From NCBI GenBank assembly GCA_016789785.1, contig JAEUQE010000010.1, forward strand, positions 17,424 through 79,253: DNA of 61,830 nucleotides, written 5' to 3'. The notes below the pieces were generated by a model. The model searched no databases, was not told the DNA's origin, and saw nothing but the letters and a program-made list of their open reading frames with translations. Positions 18,028 to 26,580 of this stretch are shown here, one piece after another. Made by a program: the position numbers and the translations under genes. Every line of letters starts with the position of its first letter. Position 1 is the first letter of the stretch. The stretch is from Bryobacterales bacterium. Its GTDB lineage: Bacteria; Acidobacteriota; Terriglobia; Bryobacterales; Bryobacteraceae.

Positions 18028-19245
18028 ATGCCGCACCGCCGCTGGTTCTTTATCGGCCTGGCTTTTCTTGCCACGGTGATCAACTATCTGGATCGCCAAA
18101 CGCTTTCGGTGGCTGCTCCCGTGCTGCGCGAGCAACTGCGTTTTGGCGACATCGAGTACTCCTGGATTGTCAATGGATTTCTGCTCGCCTACACCGTGAT
18201 GAACGGTGTGAGCGGACCGCTGATCGACCGGCTCGGCACCAGGCGCGGATACGCGCTCTGCATGCTCTGGTGGTCCGCGGCGGGCGTGCTGCATGGATTC
18301 GCCAGTTCGCCTTGGGGGCTCGGTGTTTGCCGGTTTCTGCTCGGGATGGGCGAGGCGGGAAATTGGCCAGCGGCGATCAAGGTGGTATCGGAATGGTTCC
18401 CCCCACGCGAGCGTCCACTGGCCTCGGGCATTTTCAATAGCGGCTCCGCCATCGGCGCGCTCGTGGCGCCGCCTTTGATCGCCTATTTGCTGATCCACTA
18501 TGGATGGCAATCCGCCTTCTGGATGGTGGGTGGTACGGGCTTCGTCTGGCTTGCGATCTGGTGGTTCACTTACGAGACGCCGCCGCGGATCCGCGAGCAG
18601 GACGCGCCCGCGCCGCCCGCGCGCTCTCTCTTGAAAGAGCGCTTCGTGTGGAGCCTGCTGCTGGCGAAGACCTTCTTTGATCCCGTCTGGTACTTCTACA
18701 TCTTCTGGTTTCCGCAGTACCTCAGTTCGGCGCACGGCTTCACCATCGGCCAAATCGGAGCCGTTGCCTGGATTCCCTTCGCCACCGCCGACATCGGGAA
18801 CATCGCGGGCGGCGCGCTCGCCGGATTCCTGGACCGGCGCGGCTGGCCCGCTCCCGCCGTGCGGCGAACGGTGTTCGCGATCTTCCCGCTGTGCATGACA
18901 GCGGCCATCCCGGCAGTGCTGATGACCAACGCCGCTGCCGCTGTCGCGCTGGTTTCGCTCGCCACGTTCGGGTACACCGGCTGCCTGGCGAACATGCTGG
19001 CATTGCCCGGCGAAGGATATCCGCGCAGTGCGCTCGGCTCCATCTGGGGACTGGCCAGCATGGGATCTGGGTTCGGCGGCATGTTGTTCACCTTCCTCAC
19101 TGGCCGGATCGTGGCTTCGTATTCCTACGTGCCCGTGTTCATCGGCTTCGGCCTGATGCCGCTGATCACCGCCGCGATTCTCCGCTGGGTCGCTTGCCCC
19201 GCCATCGAGCGCCGCGCGAATGAGCACGCGCACGAGCGGGCTTGA
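18028..19245 (+). CDS. MFS transporter, ACS (anion:cation symporter) type
   Basis: A roughly 405-aa inner-membrane carrier with about 12 membrane segments. ATG 18028 (MPHRRWFFIGLAFLATVINYLDRQTLSVAAP) comes five bases after the regulator stop; longer starts would overlap it. NYLDRQ, GPLIDRLGTRRG and RFLLGMGEAGNWPAAIKVVSEWFP are hallmarks of the hexuronate/galactonate/phthalate carriers. It should bring a sugar acid or monosaccharide released by the fucosidase locus into the cytoplasm with protons. Its exact substrate cannot be read from sequence. It is probably cotranscribed with the GntR gene. Confidence 0.92.
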   Translation: MPHRRWFFIGLAFLATVINYLDRQTLSVAAPVLREQLRFGDIEYSWIVNGFLLAYTVMNGVSGPLIDRLGTRRGYALCMLWWSAAGVLHGFASSPWGLGVCRFLLGMGEAGNWPAAIKVVSEWFPPRERPLASGIFNSGSAIGALVAPPLIAYLLIHYGWQSAFWMVGGTGFVWLAIWWFTYETPPRIREQDAPAPPARSLLKERFVWSLLLAKTFFDPVWYFYIFWFPQYLSSAHGFTIGQIGAVAWIPFATADIGNIAGGALAGFLDRRGWPAPAVRRTVFAIFPLCMTAAIPAVLMTNAAAAVALVSLATFGYTGCLANMLALPGEGYPRSALGSIWGLASMGSGFGGMLFTFLTGRIVASYSYVPVFIGFGLMPLITAAILRWVACPAIERRANEHAHERA

Positions 19246-19253
19246 CCAGGGAC

Positions 19254-19263
19254 TGTAATTACA
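19254..19263. promoter_or_regulatory. TGTAATTACA palindrome, candidate GntR operator copy 2
   Basis: This perfect 10-bp palindrome lies nine bases after the transporter stop and 50 bases before the receptor start codon. It shares the core and the following AATA with the site at 17223. A third partial copy, TGTAATGG, sits at 19294. Together they argue for common control of both arms of the locus. Confidence 0.6.
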
Positions 19264-19312
19264 ATACAATCTTCGCTGAGCTGTTATCTCGCCTGTAATG
19301 GAGAGTTGCGCC

Positions 19313-22300
19313 ATGAATCGCGCCTGGTCCTTGCTTGCCCTCTCGGCGTTGTTGTGCCCTGCTCAGGAGACGCGGAGCGTCATCTACGGCAGAGTGCTCG
19401 ACCCTTCCGGCGCGCCGGTCGCGTCCGCCGCCGTCCGCGTCACCAATCTCGACACCAATACCAGTGTCGAACTCAAGACCAACCAAACGGGTTACTACGA
19501 AGCGAACTTCCTGCTCACCGGAAGCTACGCCGTGGCCGCCGAGATGAGTGGCTTCAAGCAAACCGTGCTCCGCGGGATCCAATTGCCGATCGGAACTCGG
19601 CAGGAAATCGATGTGCGCCTCGAGTTGGGCGCGGTGAGCGAGTCTGTTTCGGTCACGGCCGAAACACCGATGCTGGAGACCGATTCGGTGAGTTCGGGCC
19701 GCGTGATTGACAATCGCAGCCTCGCCGAGTTGCCGGTGCTGAGCAATTCGCCCACGCTGCTGGCGAAGTTCACGCCGGGCGTACAAGCCACGGGGACGAA
19801 TCGTTACCTCAGCTTCAATTCGCAGAGCGGCGCATCGTCGCTGAACACGGCGGGCAACGTTGGCGGTAACGACTGGTCGATTGACGGCGCGTTGAACGCT
19901 TCCGACGGACGCCAGATCTCGTTCCTGCCTCACACCGACACGCTACAGGAAATGAAGGTGGAAACCTCCGGTTTCGACGCTTCGATCGGCGCCACAACGG
20001 GCGCTGCGATCTCCATGATGACGAAGGCCGGCACCAACCGGTATCACGGCGCGTTGAGCTGGATGCACTGGCAGCAACGCTGGAGCGGCACACCCTTCTT
20101 CACGCGCCAACTCTGGTACCGCCGGATCGCGCAGGCCGAAGCCGCCGGAAACCCCGCGCTGGCGGAGCAATTGCGCAACACGCCGAAGCAGCCTACCGGC
20201 CGGTCGAACAACTATTCGGCCTCGCTGGGCGGCCCGGTGGTCATCCCCGGCGTTTATAGCGGCAAGAACAAGATGTTCTTCTTCTTCAGCTACAACGGCT
20301 TCAAAGACACCAAGCCCGCCGAGGGCACACCGCAAGCCACCGTGCCGACCATGGCCCAGCGCAATGGCGACTTCTCCGACCTGCTGCGCATCAGCCTCAA
20401 TCCGAGCCGTTTCCAGATCTACGATCCGCTCTCGGTGCGACCCGACCCGGCCCGGCCCGGCCAATTCGTTCGCTCGCCGTTTGCAGGCAACATTCTCCCG
20501 CGCACGCGGATGGTCAATCCTCTCTACGACGCGTATGCGAAGTTCTATCCGCAACCGAACAGCCCGCCGATCGATCCCACGCGCGACGGCCCTTACAACA
20601 ACTACCAGGCCACCGCGCAGCCTTACAACTGGGATTACAATGCGATTTCGAGCCGGTTGGATTATGCATTGTCGGATCGGATCCGGTTCTTTGCGCGCGG
20701 CAGTTGGTTCGACTACAAGGAAGACCGCAACGACTGGACCTACGAAACCGCACGCGGCCTATCCAGCGACGGTCTGCATCGCACCAGCCCCAGCGGCACG
20801 GTGGACTGGGTTTTCACTCCGGCGCCCACCACCATCATCAACGCTTCGGGTTCGCTCAATCACTACTACCAAAGTGTGCTGGTGAAACTCCCCTATACGA
20901 TCAAACCCACTGATGTCGGCCTGCCGGGGTATTTGGATCAGAAGGCGGGCGATCGTGCGATTCTCCCAGAGATCGCCATCGACGGCTATCGCGGCATTGG
21001 CCAGCCCACGCCGTATCTCCGCATTGTCCAGACGCTGCAAAGCCGCGCCGACGTAACACACATCCGCGGCTCACACACCATGCGGGCCGGCTTCGACACG
21101 AGGCAGTATTACCGTACCGGCCGGGACGACTCCAATAGCGCCGGGTATTTCGCATTCAATACTCAATTCACACGGCAGAGTGACGACAACGTCATCAATC
21201 CCGCGGGAAATCTGGGCCACGGCTGGGCCGCCTTTGCGCTGGGTATGCCGAGCACTCTGCGGGTGGATACCATCGATAGCTTCGCGTTGAATAATCCTTA
21301 CTTCGGCTGGTTCGCGCAGGACAACTGGCGCGTGACACCGAAGCTCTCGCTGACACTGGGCCTTCGCATGGAGTATGAGAATGGCCCGACGGAGCGTTAC
21401 AATCGCATGCTCGGCTGGTATGATCCGTCGTTGCGGCTGCCCATCGCCGACGCGGCGCAGGCCGCCTATGCGCGCTCTCCGATCGCTGAACTGCCGGCAG
21501 CACAGTTCAAGGTGCAGGGCGGATCGGTTTACCCTGGAGTGAATGGGGCGTCGCGGCGGCTATGGAACGGCGAGTTGATGTTCCTGCCGCGGCTGGCAGC
21601 CGCCTACCAGCTCAATTCGAAAACCGTGCTGCGCGCGGGCTTCGGCTTGTTCTACGACACCTATAACGTGCTGCAGCGCGGCATCAACGCAACCGGCTTT
21701 TCCCGCAGTACGAACACCGTGGTGACGAACGATTTCGGCCAAACCTGGAATGCCGGCAATCCGGCAGCAGGCATTTCTCCGCTGCGCGATCCATTCCCGG
21801 TACGCTTTGATGGCACGCGTTTCGACACGCCTAATCGCGATGCCCTTGGCGCGATGCAGGTGGTGGGCCGGGGTTTCAGCTATCGCGAGCCCGAAGGCCA
21901 GCGCCACGCCCGGCAGGCCCGCCTTCGTGTTGGCTTCCAGCGGCAGTTCGGCGCGCACACAGTGGTAGAAGGCGGTTACTCCTACGCGAACTCGGGCAAC
22001 GTCTACATCACGCAGAATCTGAATCCGCTACCGGAACGCTATTGGGCCAGTGGCACCGTGCGCAATAACGATCTGGCGACCGACATGAACCGGAACCTCA
22101 ACAACCCGTTCCGGATCGACAACTTCACCTCGCTGCGCACAACGAACGCCGCCGTTTACCAGGACATGACCACCAACGGCTTCTACACCAGCCCGACCAT
22201 TCGCAAGAATCAACTCCTGCGGCCGAATCCGCAGATGTCAAGCCTGAACTGGGCCGACTCGCCGTTTGGCGCGGTGGTGACGCACTCGGTGGAGATCAGC

Positions 22301-22981
22301 CTGCAACGGCGCTTCTCGAAAGGATTCAACCTCAATGCCTACTACACGGGCATGCGCCAGCGCGATCGCGACATCTATCTCAACGAATTTGACCCCGAGG
22401 CGTCGTGGCGTCTCTCCAACAACAGCCGCCCGCATCGTGTCTCGGCCACCGGCATCTGGGAATTGCCACTCGGCCAGGGCCGCCGCTTCGCTCAGACTGG
22501 ATGGAAGAACGCGCTCGCGGGCGGCTGGCAGATCGGCGGCACTTACGAGTATCAGCCCGGTCCGCTGCTGAACTGGGGCAACCTCTTCTACTACGGGGAC
22601 CCGGAGAATATCTCGCCCCAAGGCCAGACGCTCGATCAATGGTTCACCACGAGCGGGGTGGCCTGCGGCCAGACGAACGGCACGGGCTTTGAACGTTGCG
22701 CTACGCGTGGACCGGCCGCATTCCACCGCCGCGTTTTCCCTACACGCCTCGGCGACCTGCGGCAAGCCAGCACCAATACCTGGAACGCGAATGTGCTGCG
22801 CGATATCCGCCTCAAAGAGCAAGTCACGTTCCAGCTCCGCATGGACGTGATCAATCTGTTCAATCGCTCCGAGTGGGATGCTCCGGTACAGGATCCGTTC
22901 TCCACCAACTTTGGCCGCATCACGGCGGTCACGTCGGCCCAGAAGCGATTCATCCAGATTCAGGGGAGGATTCGTTTCTAA
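19313..22981 (+). CDS. Oar-like TonB-dependent outer-membrane receptor 3 (fucoside locus)
   Basis: A 1222-aa receptor. I prefer ATG 19313, seven bases after GGAGAG (19300-19305), which gives signal MNRAWSLLALSALLCPAQE; ATG 19298 adds five residues without a ribosome site. The regulatory beta domain has VIYGRVLDPSGAPVASAAVRV. The plug reads NDWSIDGALNASDGRQ and TLQEMKVETSGFDASIGATTGAAISMMTKAGTN. The barrel ends FIQIQGRIRF. It heads an operon with the lectin-fold and Gfo/Idh genes and is preceded by the GntR-like palindrome. It is therefore the probable importer of the glycan whose fucose is released by the locus enzymes. Confidence 0.94.
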   Translation: MNRAWSLLALSALLCPAQETRSVIYGRVLDPSGAPVASAAVRVTNLDTNTSVELKTNQTGYYEANFLLTGSYAVAAEMSGFKQTVLRGIQLPIGTRQEIDVRLELGAVSESVSVTAETPMLETDSVSSGRVIDNRSLAELPVLSNSPTLLAKFTPGVQATGTNRYLSFNSQSGASSLNTAGNVGGNDWSIDGALNASDGRQISFLPHTDTLQEMKVETSGFDASIGATTGAAISMMTKAGTNRYHGALSWMHWQQRWSGTPFFTRQLWYRRIAQAEAAGNPALAEQLRNTPKQPTGRSNNYSASLGGPVVIPGVYSGKNKMFFFFSYNGFKDTKPAEGTPQATVPTMAQRNGDFSDLLRISLNPSRFQIYDPLSVRPDPARPGQFVRSPFAGNILPRTRMVNPLYDAYAKFYPQPNSPPIDPTRDGPYNNYQATAQPYNWDYNAISSRLDYALSDRIRFFARGSWFDYKEDRNDWTYETARGLSSDGLHRTSPSGTVDWVFTPAPTTIINASGSLNHYYQSVLVKLPYTIKPTDVGLPGYLDQKAGDRAILPEIAIDGYRGIGQPTPYLRIVQTLQSRADVTHIRGSHTMRAGFDTRQYYRTGRDDSNSAGYFAFNTQFTRQSDDNVINPAGNLGHGWAAFALGMPSTLRVDTIDSFALNNPYFGWFAQDNWRVTPKLSLTLGLRMEYENGPTERYNRMLGWYDPSLRLPIADAAQAAYARSPIAELPAAQFKVQGGSVYPGVNGASRRLWNGELMFLPRLAAAYQLNSKTVLRAGFGLFYDTYNVLQRGINATGFSRSTNTVVTNDFGQTWNAGNPAAGISPLRDPFPVRFDGTRFDTPNRDALGAMQVVGRGFSYREPEGQRHARQARLRVGFQRQFGAHTVVEGGYSYANSGNVYITQNLNPLPERYWASGTVRNNDLATDMNRNLNNPFRIDNFTSLRTTNAAVYQDMTTNGFYTSPTIRKNQLLRPNPQMSSLNWADSPFGAVVTHSVEISLQRRFSKGFNLNAYYTGMRQRDRDIYLNEFDPEASWRLSNNSRPHRVSATGIWELPLGQGRRFAQTGWKNALAGGWQIGGTYEYQPGPLLNWGNLFYYGDPENISPQGQTLDQWFTTSGVACGQTNGTGFERCATRGPAAFHRRVFPTRLGDLRQASTNTWNANVLRDIRLKEQVTFQLRMDVINLFNRSEWDAPVQDPFSTNFGRITAVTSAQKRFIQIQGRIRF

Positions 22982-23629
22982 ATGACTCGCCGTACCTTCG
23001 CCGCTCTGGCGCTGGCCGCGCCCCAGCCAAGCCGCTTGTTGCTGGCCGAGGACTACAACAAGGCCCGTACCTACTCGAAGGAGTTCCAGTCCATCGCGCC
23101 CGGCTGGCGCGTCCGAACATGGCATGGGGAGTGGCTGCATACACCCGCGGGATTGCAGAGCCGCTGGACCTCCGGACACATGCCGGTGCTCGCGTACGAA
23201 GGCTCGTTCCAGGATGTGGTGATCGAGATCGAGTTCCGTTACCGGCAGGAAGCGGGGCGCAAGGCATTGTGCCGTCTCTCAGCCACCAATCCGGGGCGGA
23301 ATCCGCGGGCCTACTCCGTTTCCGTTTGGGCCAATCACGATAGTGGCGAGCGGCCGACGGGCCTCGTGTTGGAACACGACGAATGGAAACCCGGTTACGT
23401 CACAACCGTCGATCGCAAGGCTGCGCAGTTCGTTCCCGATACCTGGCACAAGCTGCGTTTGACGCTCACGGCCGATCAGGCCACGGCCACCAGCGGCGGA
23501 CTCTCGGTTACGGGACGCTTCGACAAATTCGGCTTACCGAAGACGCTGCTGACGATCGGCGCAGGGCTTAGTCCGCACGACTTCCGCCACCTGCGCGTTT
23601 GGGAGGGAAATCCCGTTGACCCGGCGTAG
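22982..23629 (+). CDS. Exported DUF1080-like (concanavalin-fold) protein
   Basis: The 215-aa product starts at the base after the receptor stop (TAA then ATG), implying translational coupling. An Arg-Arg leader (MTRRTFAALALAAPQ) suggests Tat export. The body resembles the jelly-roll of 3-keto-disaccharide hydrolase/DUF1080 proteins: PGWRVRTWHGEWLHTPAGLQ, FQDVVIEIEFRYRQ, DTWHKLRLTLTADQAT and FRHLRVWEG. It may bind or cleave an oxidised sugar, which would fit the oxidoreductase that follows. It is short for the family and the active residues are unclear. Confidence 0.7.
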   Translation: MTRRTFAALALAAPQPSRLLLAEDYNKARTYSKEFQSIAPGWRVRTWHGEWLHTPAGLQSRWTSGHMPVLAYEGSFQDVVIEIEFRYRQEAGRKALCRLSATNPGRNPRAYSVSVWANHDSGERPTGLVLEHDEWKPGYVTTVDRKAAQFVPDTWHKLRLTLTADQATATSGGLSVTGRFDKFGLPKTLLTIGAGLSPHDFRHLRVWEGNPVDPA

Positions 23630-23684
23630 CTGGCTGTTCGGACTTGGCGCGAGGGCTTCCGTCTCACCTTTTAGAACGAATTAA
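23616..23684 (+). other. 22-codon Tat-leader-like mini-ORF
   Basis: TTG 23616 follows GGGAGGG at 23601-23607 at suitable spacing, overlaps the end of the preceding gene by 14 bases and encodes MTRRSWLFGLGARA... before a TAA at 23682. It is an N-terminal twin-arginine signal without a mature protein. The simplest reading is the stub of a deleted exported enzyme in this operon. A translated leader peptide is also possible. Confidence 0.5.
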
Positions 23685-23697
23685 GGGGAACTTCAAT

Positions 23698-24903
23698 ATG
23701 CATCCACGACGCACCTTTCTTCTCGGCGCCGCCGCCGGAGTCCTGGCCGGACAAGCCAATGACCGGATCCGCCTCGGCGTGATCGGCAGTGGCGGCCGCG
23801 GCACCTTTGTCATGACGGTCTTCCAGAAGGAACCGAACACGCAGGTTGGAGCGATTGCTGACGTTTACGAGCCGCATCTTGAGAACGCGCTCTCGGTGGC
23901 CTCCAAAGGACAGGGCGGCGTCGCAGCCAAGGCCTACCGCAACTACAAGGAACTGCTCGCGGACAAATCCATCGACGCCGTGCTCATCGCCACCCCCGAG
24001 CATTGGCACCATCGCATGCTGCTCGACGCGCTCGCAGCGGGTAAGGATGTGTACATCGAAAAGCCTCTCTGCCGCACGCCCGCTGAAGGCGTGGAACTCA
24101 TGCGCGCCGAACGCAACACCAAGCAGGTGATCCAGGTGGGCATGCAGCGCCGCAGCTACGACCTCTATCTGGAAGGCCGCAACCTCGTCGCCGCGGGCAA
24201 ACTCGGCAAGATTCGCATGGTGCGCTCCTGGTGGCTGAACAACTACCTGGGCAGCGGCGCGCCGAGCAAAGCGAGGATCGAAGGCGCGCTCGACTGGGAA
24301 CAGTGGCAGGGCCCGATCGCCAAACGCGTGCCCGTGGACGCGGTCCTGTTCCACAACTGGCGTAACCGCAAGGACTACGCCGGTGGCATCGTCGCGGACC
24401 AGGGAGCGCACGTCTTCGATGGAATTCATCTCCTGATGGGCGCGAGCTTCCCTGTCGCCGTCACCGCCGCCGCAGGCAAGCCGCACAAGGAAGGTTTCGA
24501 CACGCCTGAGTCGGTGGTGGCAACCGCCGAATACAGCGAGGACTTCATCGCCAGCTTCAGCATCAACTACGCCGCCATGAAGTACAAGTCGCGCTTCGAT
24601 CAGCTCAACCATCTCGATGGCGACCAGGCCCGCATGGACATTGGCCGTGAATCGCTCAAGATCTTCGCGCAGGGCGAAGAGGAGAAGCCGGTGATCGAGC
24701 GGGCCTCTGCGAGGGGTTTCGGCTATGCCACCACACTGCACGTCCAGAACTTCCTGAGTTGCGTGCGCTCGCGCCAGCGCCCGACGGCCACGGTTGCGCT
24801 TGCGTTTCAAGCGGCCCTGGTCGCTCAGATGGCGAACCTGTCGCTGCAGTCGGGACGCCGTGTGCGCTGGAACCGGGAAATGGAACGAACGGAAACGGTC
24901 TGA
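23698..24903 (+). CDS. Tat-exported Gfo/Idh/MocA-family oxidoreductase
   Basis: A 401-aa enzyme. ATG 23698 lies after AAGGGGA and gives Tat signal HPRRTFLLGAAAGVLAGQA. The Rossmann domain follows (IRLGVIGSGGRG, then DAVLIATPEHWHHRMLLDALAAGKDVYIEKPL). The EKP lysine is the usual catalytic or cofactor-contact residue. The C-terminal beta-sheet domain contains GGIVADQGAHVFDGIHLLMG. Family members oxidise or reduce sugar carbons with tightly bound NAD(P), and exported members occur in glycan loci that make 3-keto-sugars. With a DUF1080-like partner just upstream, a 3-keto-glycoside route is plausible but inferred. Confidence 0.9.
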   Translation: MHPRRTFLLGAAAGVLAGQANDRIRLGVIGSGGRGTFVMTVFQKEPNTQVGAIADVYEPHLENALSVASKGQGGVAAKAYRNYKELLADKSIDAVLIATPEHWHHRMLLDALAAGKDVYIEKPLCRTPAEGVELMRAERNTKQVIQVGMQRRSYDLYLEGRNLVAAGKLGKIRMVRSWWLNNYLGSGAPSKARIEGALDWEQWQGPIAKRVPVDAVLFHNWRNRKDYAGGIVADQGAHVFDGIHLLMGASFPVAVTAAAGKPHKEGFDTPESVVATAEYSEDFIASFSINYAAMKYKSRFDQLNHLDGDQARMDIGRESLKIFAQGEEEKPVIERASARGFGYATTLHVQNFLSCVRSRQRPTATVALAFQAALVAQMANLSLQSGRRVRWNREMERTETV

Positions 24904-25186
24904 GGATGCTGGCGCACGCGCCGCATTGAGTAGTCAATAACTTATGCAGCGTGAGGTTGGTCCGTCGAACTCTCAGGCTCCTGGGATACTCGCTGACCTT
25001 GCTCTCCGCCGTAACATGGCTTCCCGGCCATCGCCGCCGCATTCATTCTTGGGAAGTGCCGTGCCGGCCATAGCGCTTTTGCCAGGACCAGAACTTGCCG
25101 GCGGTTACGCCCGGCCACCCAATGGACCGAACAGCCAGGAATTCGATCCGCGAGGCGCCGCGCATTCTCCTCAACCCGGCGCAACC

Positions 25187-25936
25187 CTAACGGGAACGCT
25201 TCCGGCGGCGAAACATGGCAAGTCCGGCAAGTGACAACGCCGCCAGCGACAGGGAGGAGGGTTCCGGGACGGGCTCGAAATCGAAAGTAGTCTCTCCGGT
25301 CGTGAGAGCGATCCGGACGTTGTCAAAGCCCCCCGCGAGCCCAGCGTCGGCCGCGGTGGACGTCCCACCGGAGATCTGGACAAATCGAATCTGGTCAGTC
25401 GCGACGAGTCCTCCCATGGTGGTAGGACAGGTGCCGGTCCGATTGGCCCGGCCGGTAAATGCGGTAGCGAGACCGACCGTGAAGGATGTCCAGCCGCCAG
25501 CGACTCCGCTTCCCGGAACATAGTCGTAACGGCAGTCATAAAAGCCGGTGCCACCGGCGAAGGCTCCAATTCCGTTAGCCGCTTGATCAATGTAGAAACT
25601 CGTACCCATAAATTCGTGGGAGTTGGCGATCGAGCCTGGGGCGATGTAGAAATCGTACGCCAGAGAAAGGAAGCTCGCTAAAGGAAGGTCGGAGATTGGC
25701 GGAGACATTAGGAACCGGTTGGCCGGGCTCGAACCGTCAATTGGGCCAAATTGAAGACTGCCTATGCCGATCGAGGCCGGTGGCCCGAACCCGAAGGGTA
25801 CCGTCCCGTCAGGAGTGATATTCCATCCCTGGAGATCGGTGGGGGTCACGGTGAGGGTGGCTGCCTGACCAGTTGTCAAGGCGACGGACGCCAGCAAAAA
25901 GATCTTGATTGGTGTGAGCATACCCAATTTCGGCAT
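25187..25936 (-). CDS. PEP-CTERM sorted exported protein
   Basis: The product has an N-terminal signal (MLTPIKIFLLASVALTTGQA) and a C-terminal sorting tag: VPEPSS, a hydrophobic helix (LSLAALSLAGLAMF) and RRRKR. This is the substrate form of exosortase/PEP-CTERM systems in exopolysaccharide-making bacteria. The 200-residue body is a Gly/Thr-rich beta sandwich of unknown role. The start is uncertain: ATG 25936 or ATG 25921, neither with a strong ribosome site. No exosortase lies in the window. The 283 bases to its right show no gene. Confidence 0.85.
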   Translation of the reverse strand: MPKLGMLTPIKIFLLASVALTTGQAATLTVTPTDLQGWNITPDGTVPFGFGPPASIGIGSLQFGPIDGSSPANRFLMSPPISDLPLASFLSLAYDFYIAPGSIANSHEFMGTSFYIDQAANGIGAFAGGTGFYDCRYDYVPGSGVAGGWTSFTVGLATAFTGRANRTGTCPTTMGGLVATDQIRFVQISGGTSTAADAGLAGGFDNVRIALTTGETTFDFEPVPEPSSLSLAALSLAGLAMFRRRKRSR

Positions 25937-26104
25937 TGTACCAAAGGAGCGAATCACGCCAATCCATTTGTAACCGGCCCGGACATTCCATTCCGGGCCG
26001 GGCACGCCGAAACGTTCGACCGCGAGCGGCATCCCGCGCTGTCATGGCTCGCTTCGGGGCTACTCTGGAGGTGACAGGCAGGCCGAGCATGGAAGGTGGA
26101 AGAC

Positions 26105-26361
26105 ATGGATACGGTAAGGGTCGAGATACCGTGTGAGTTGGTGAAAGCCGCCGGGTGGAACGGCAAGGATCTCTCGGCGGAGGCGTCAGCCGTTTTGGCT
26201 CTCGAGTTGTCCCGGCAGGACAAGGTGCCGCTCGGCCGGGCGGCGGAGTTGTGCGATATGCCTGTGGAGCGGTTCATGCACTCCGCCGCCGAGCATGATG
26301 TACCGTTGCACTATGGTGGGGCAATGAGGACCGGCTCACACTGGAACGGCTGGGTCTGTGA
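26105..26361 (+). pseudogene. UPF0175-family antitoxin, frameshifted
   Basis: ATG 26105 lies behind GGAAGGTGGAAGAC. The protein VRVEIPCELVKAAGW..., ALELSRQDKVPLGRAAELCDMPVERFM and AAEHDVPLHYGG matches UPF0175 proteins, antitoxin partners of DUF3368 PIN toxins. Just after LHYGG, at a G run (26316-26321), the frame shifts. Reading one base over restores NEDRLTLERLGL and a TGA at 26359 that overlaps the toxin GTG at 26358. As it stands, the open frame instead runs on to 26548 with unrelated sequence. Confidence 0.75.
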
Positions 26362-26567
26362 TCGTTGTCTCGAACTCGTCGCCCCTGATTTCCCTGGCGC
26401 GTCCGCCGGCTGGATTCGAATCGTTGAACCCCTTGGAAACGCCGATGACGCGTCGAGCGAGGCATGCGCCGGCGTCGGGGCTGGAGAGGCTGCGGCCATC
26501 AGCGCGGCGAGACGTTGGAAGCCAACCCGACTCCCGCTCCTCTGTTGAACAGGCCGCCTCACTCTGA
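26358..26567 (+). pseudogene. DUF3368 PIN toxin, truncated after about 15 residues
   Basis: GTG 26358 begins VIVVSNSSPLISLA, the diagnostic N-terminus of DUF3368 PIN nucleases with the first metal-binding residues (SNSS/PLI). It then switches to unrelated sequence RPPAGFESL... and stops at 26567, 13 bases before receptor 4. The rest of the nuclease is deleted. Together with the frameshifted antitoxin this is a dead module. The deletion end point lies in the receptor promoter region, so the two events may be linked. Confidence 0.75.
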
Positions 26568-26580
26568 TACTGTCACTCAA

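Noticed and set aside
26400..26425. GGATTCGAATCG resembling a tRNA T-arm
   Set aside because: No acceptor or anticodon arm can be folded around it, and it lies inside the toxin remnant.
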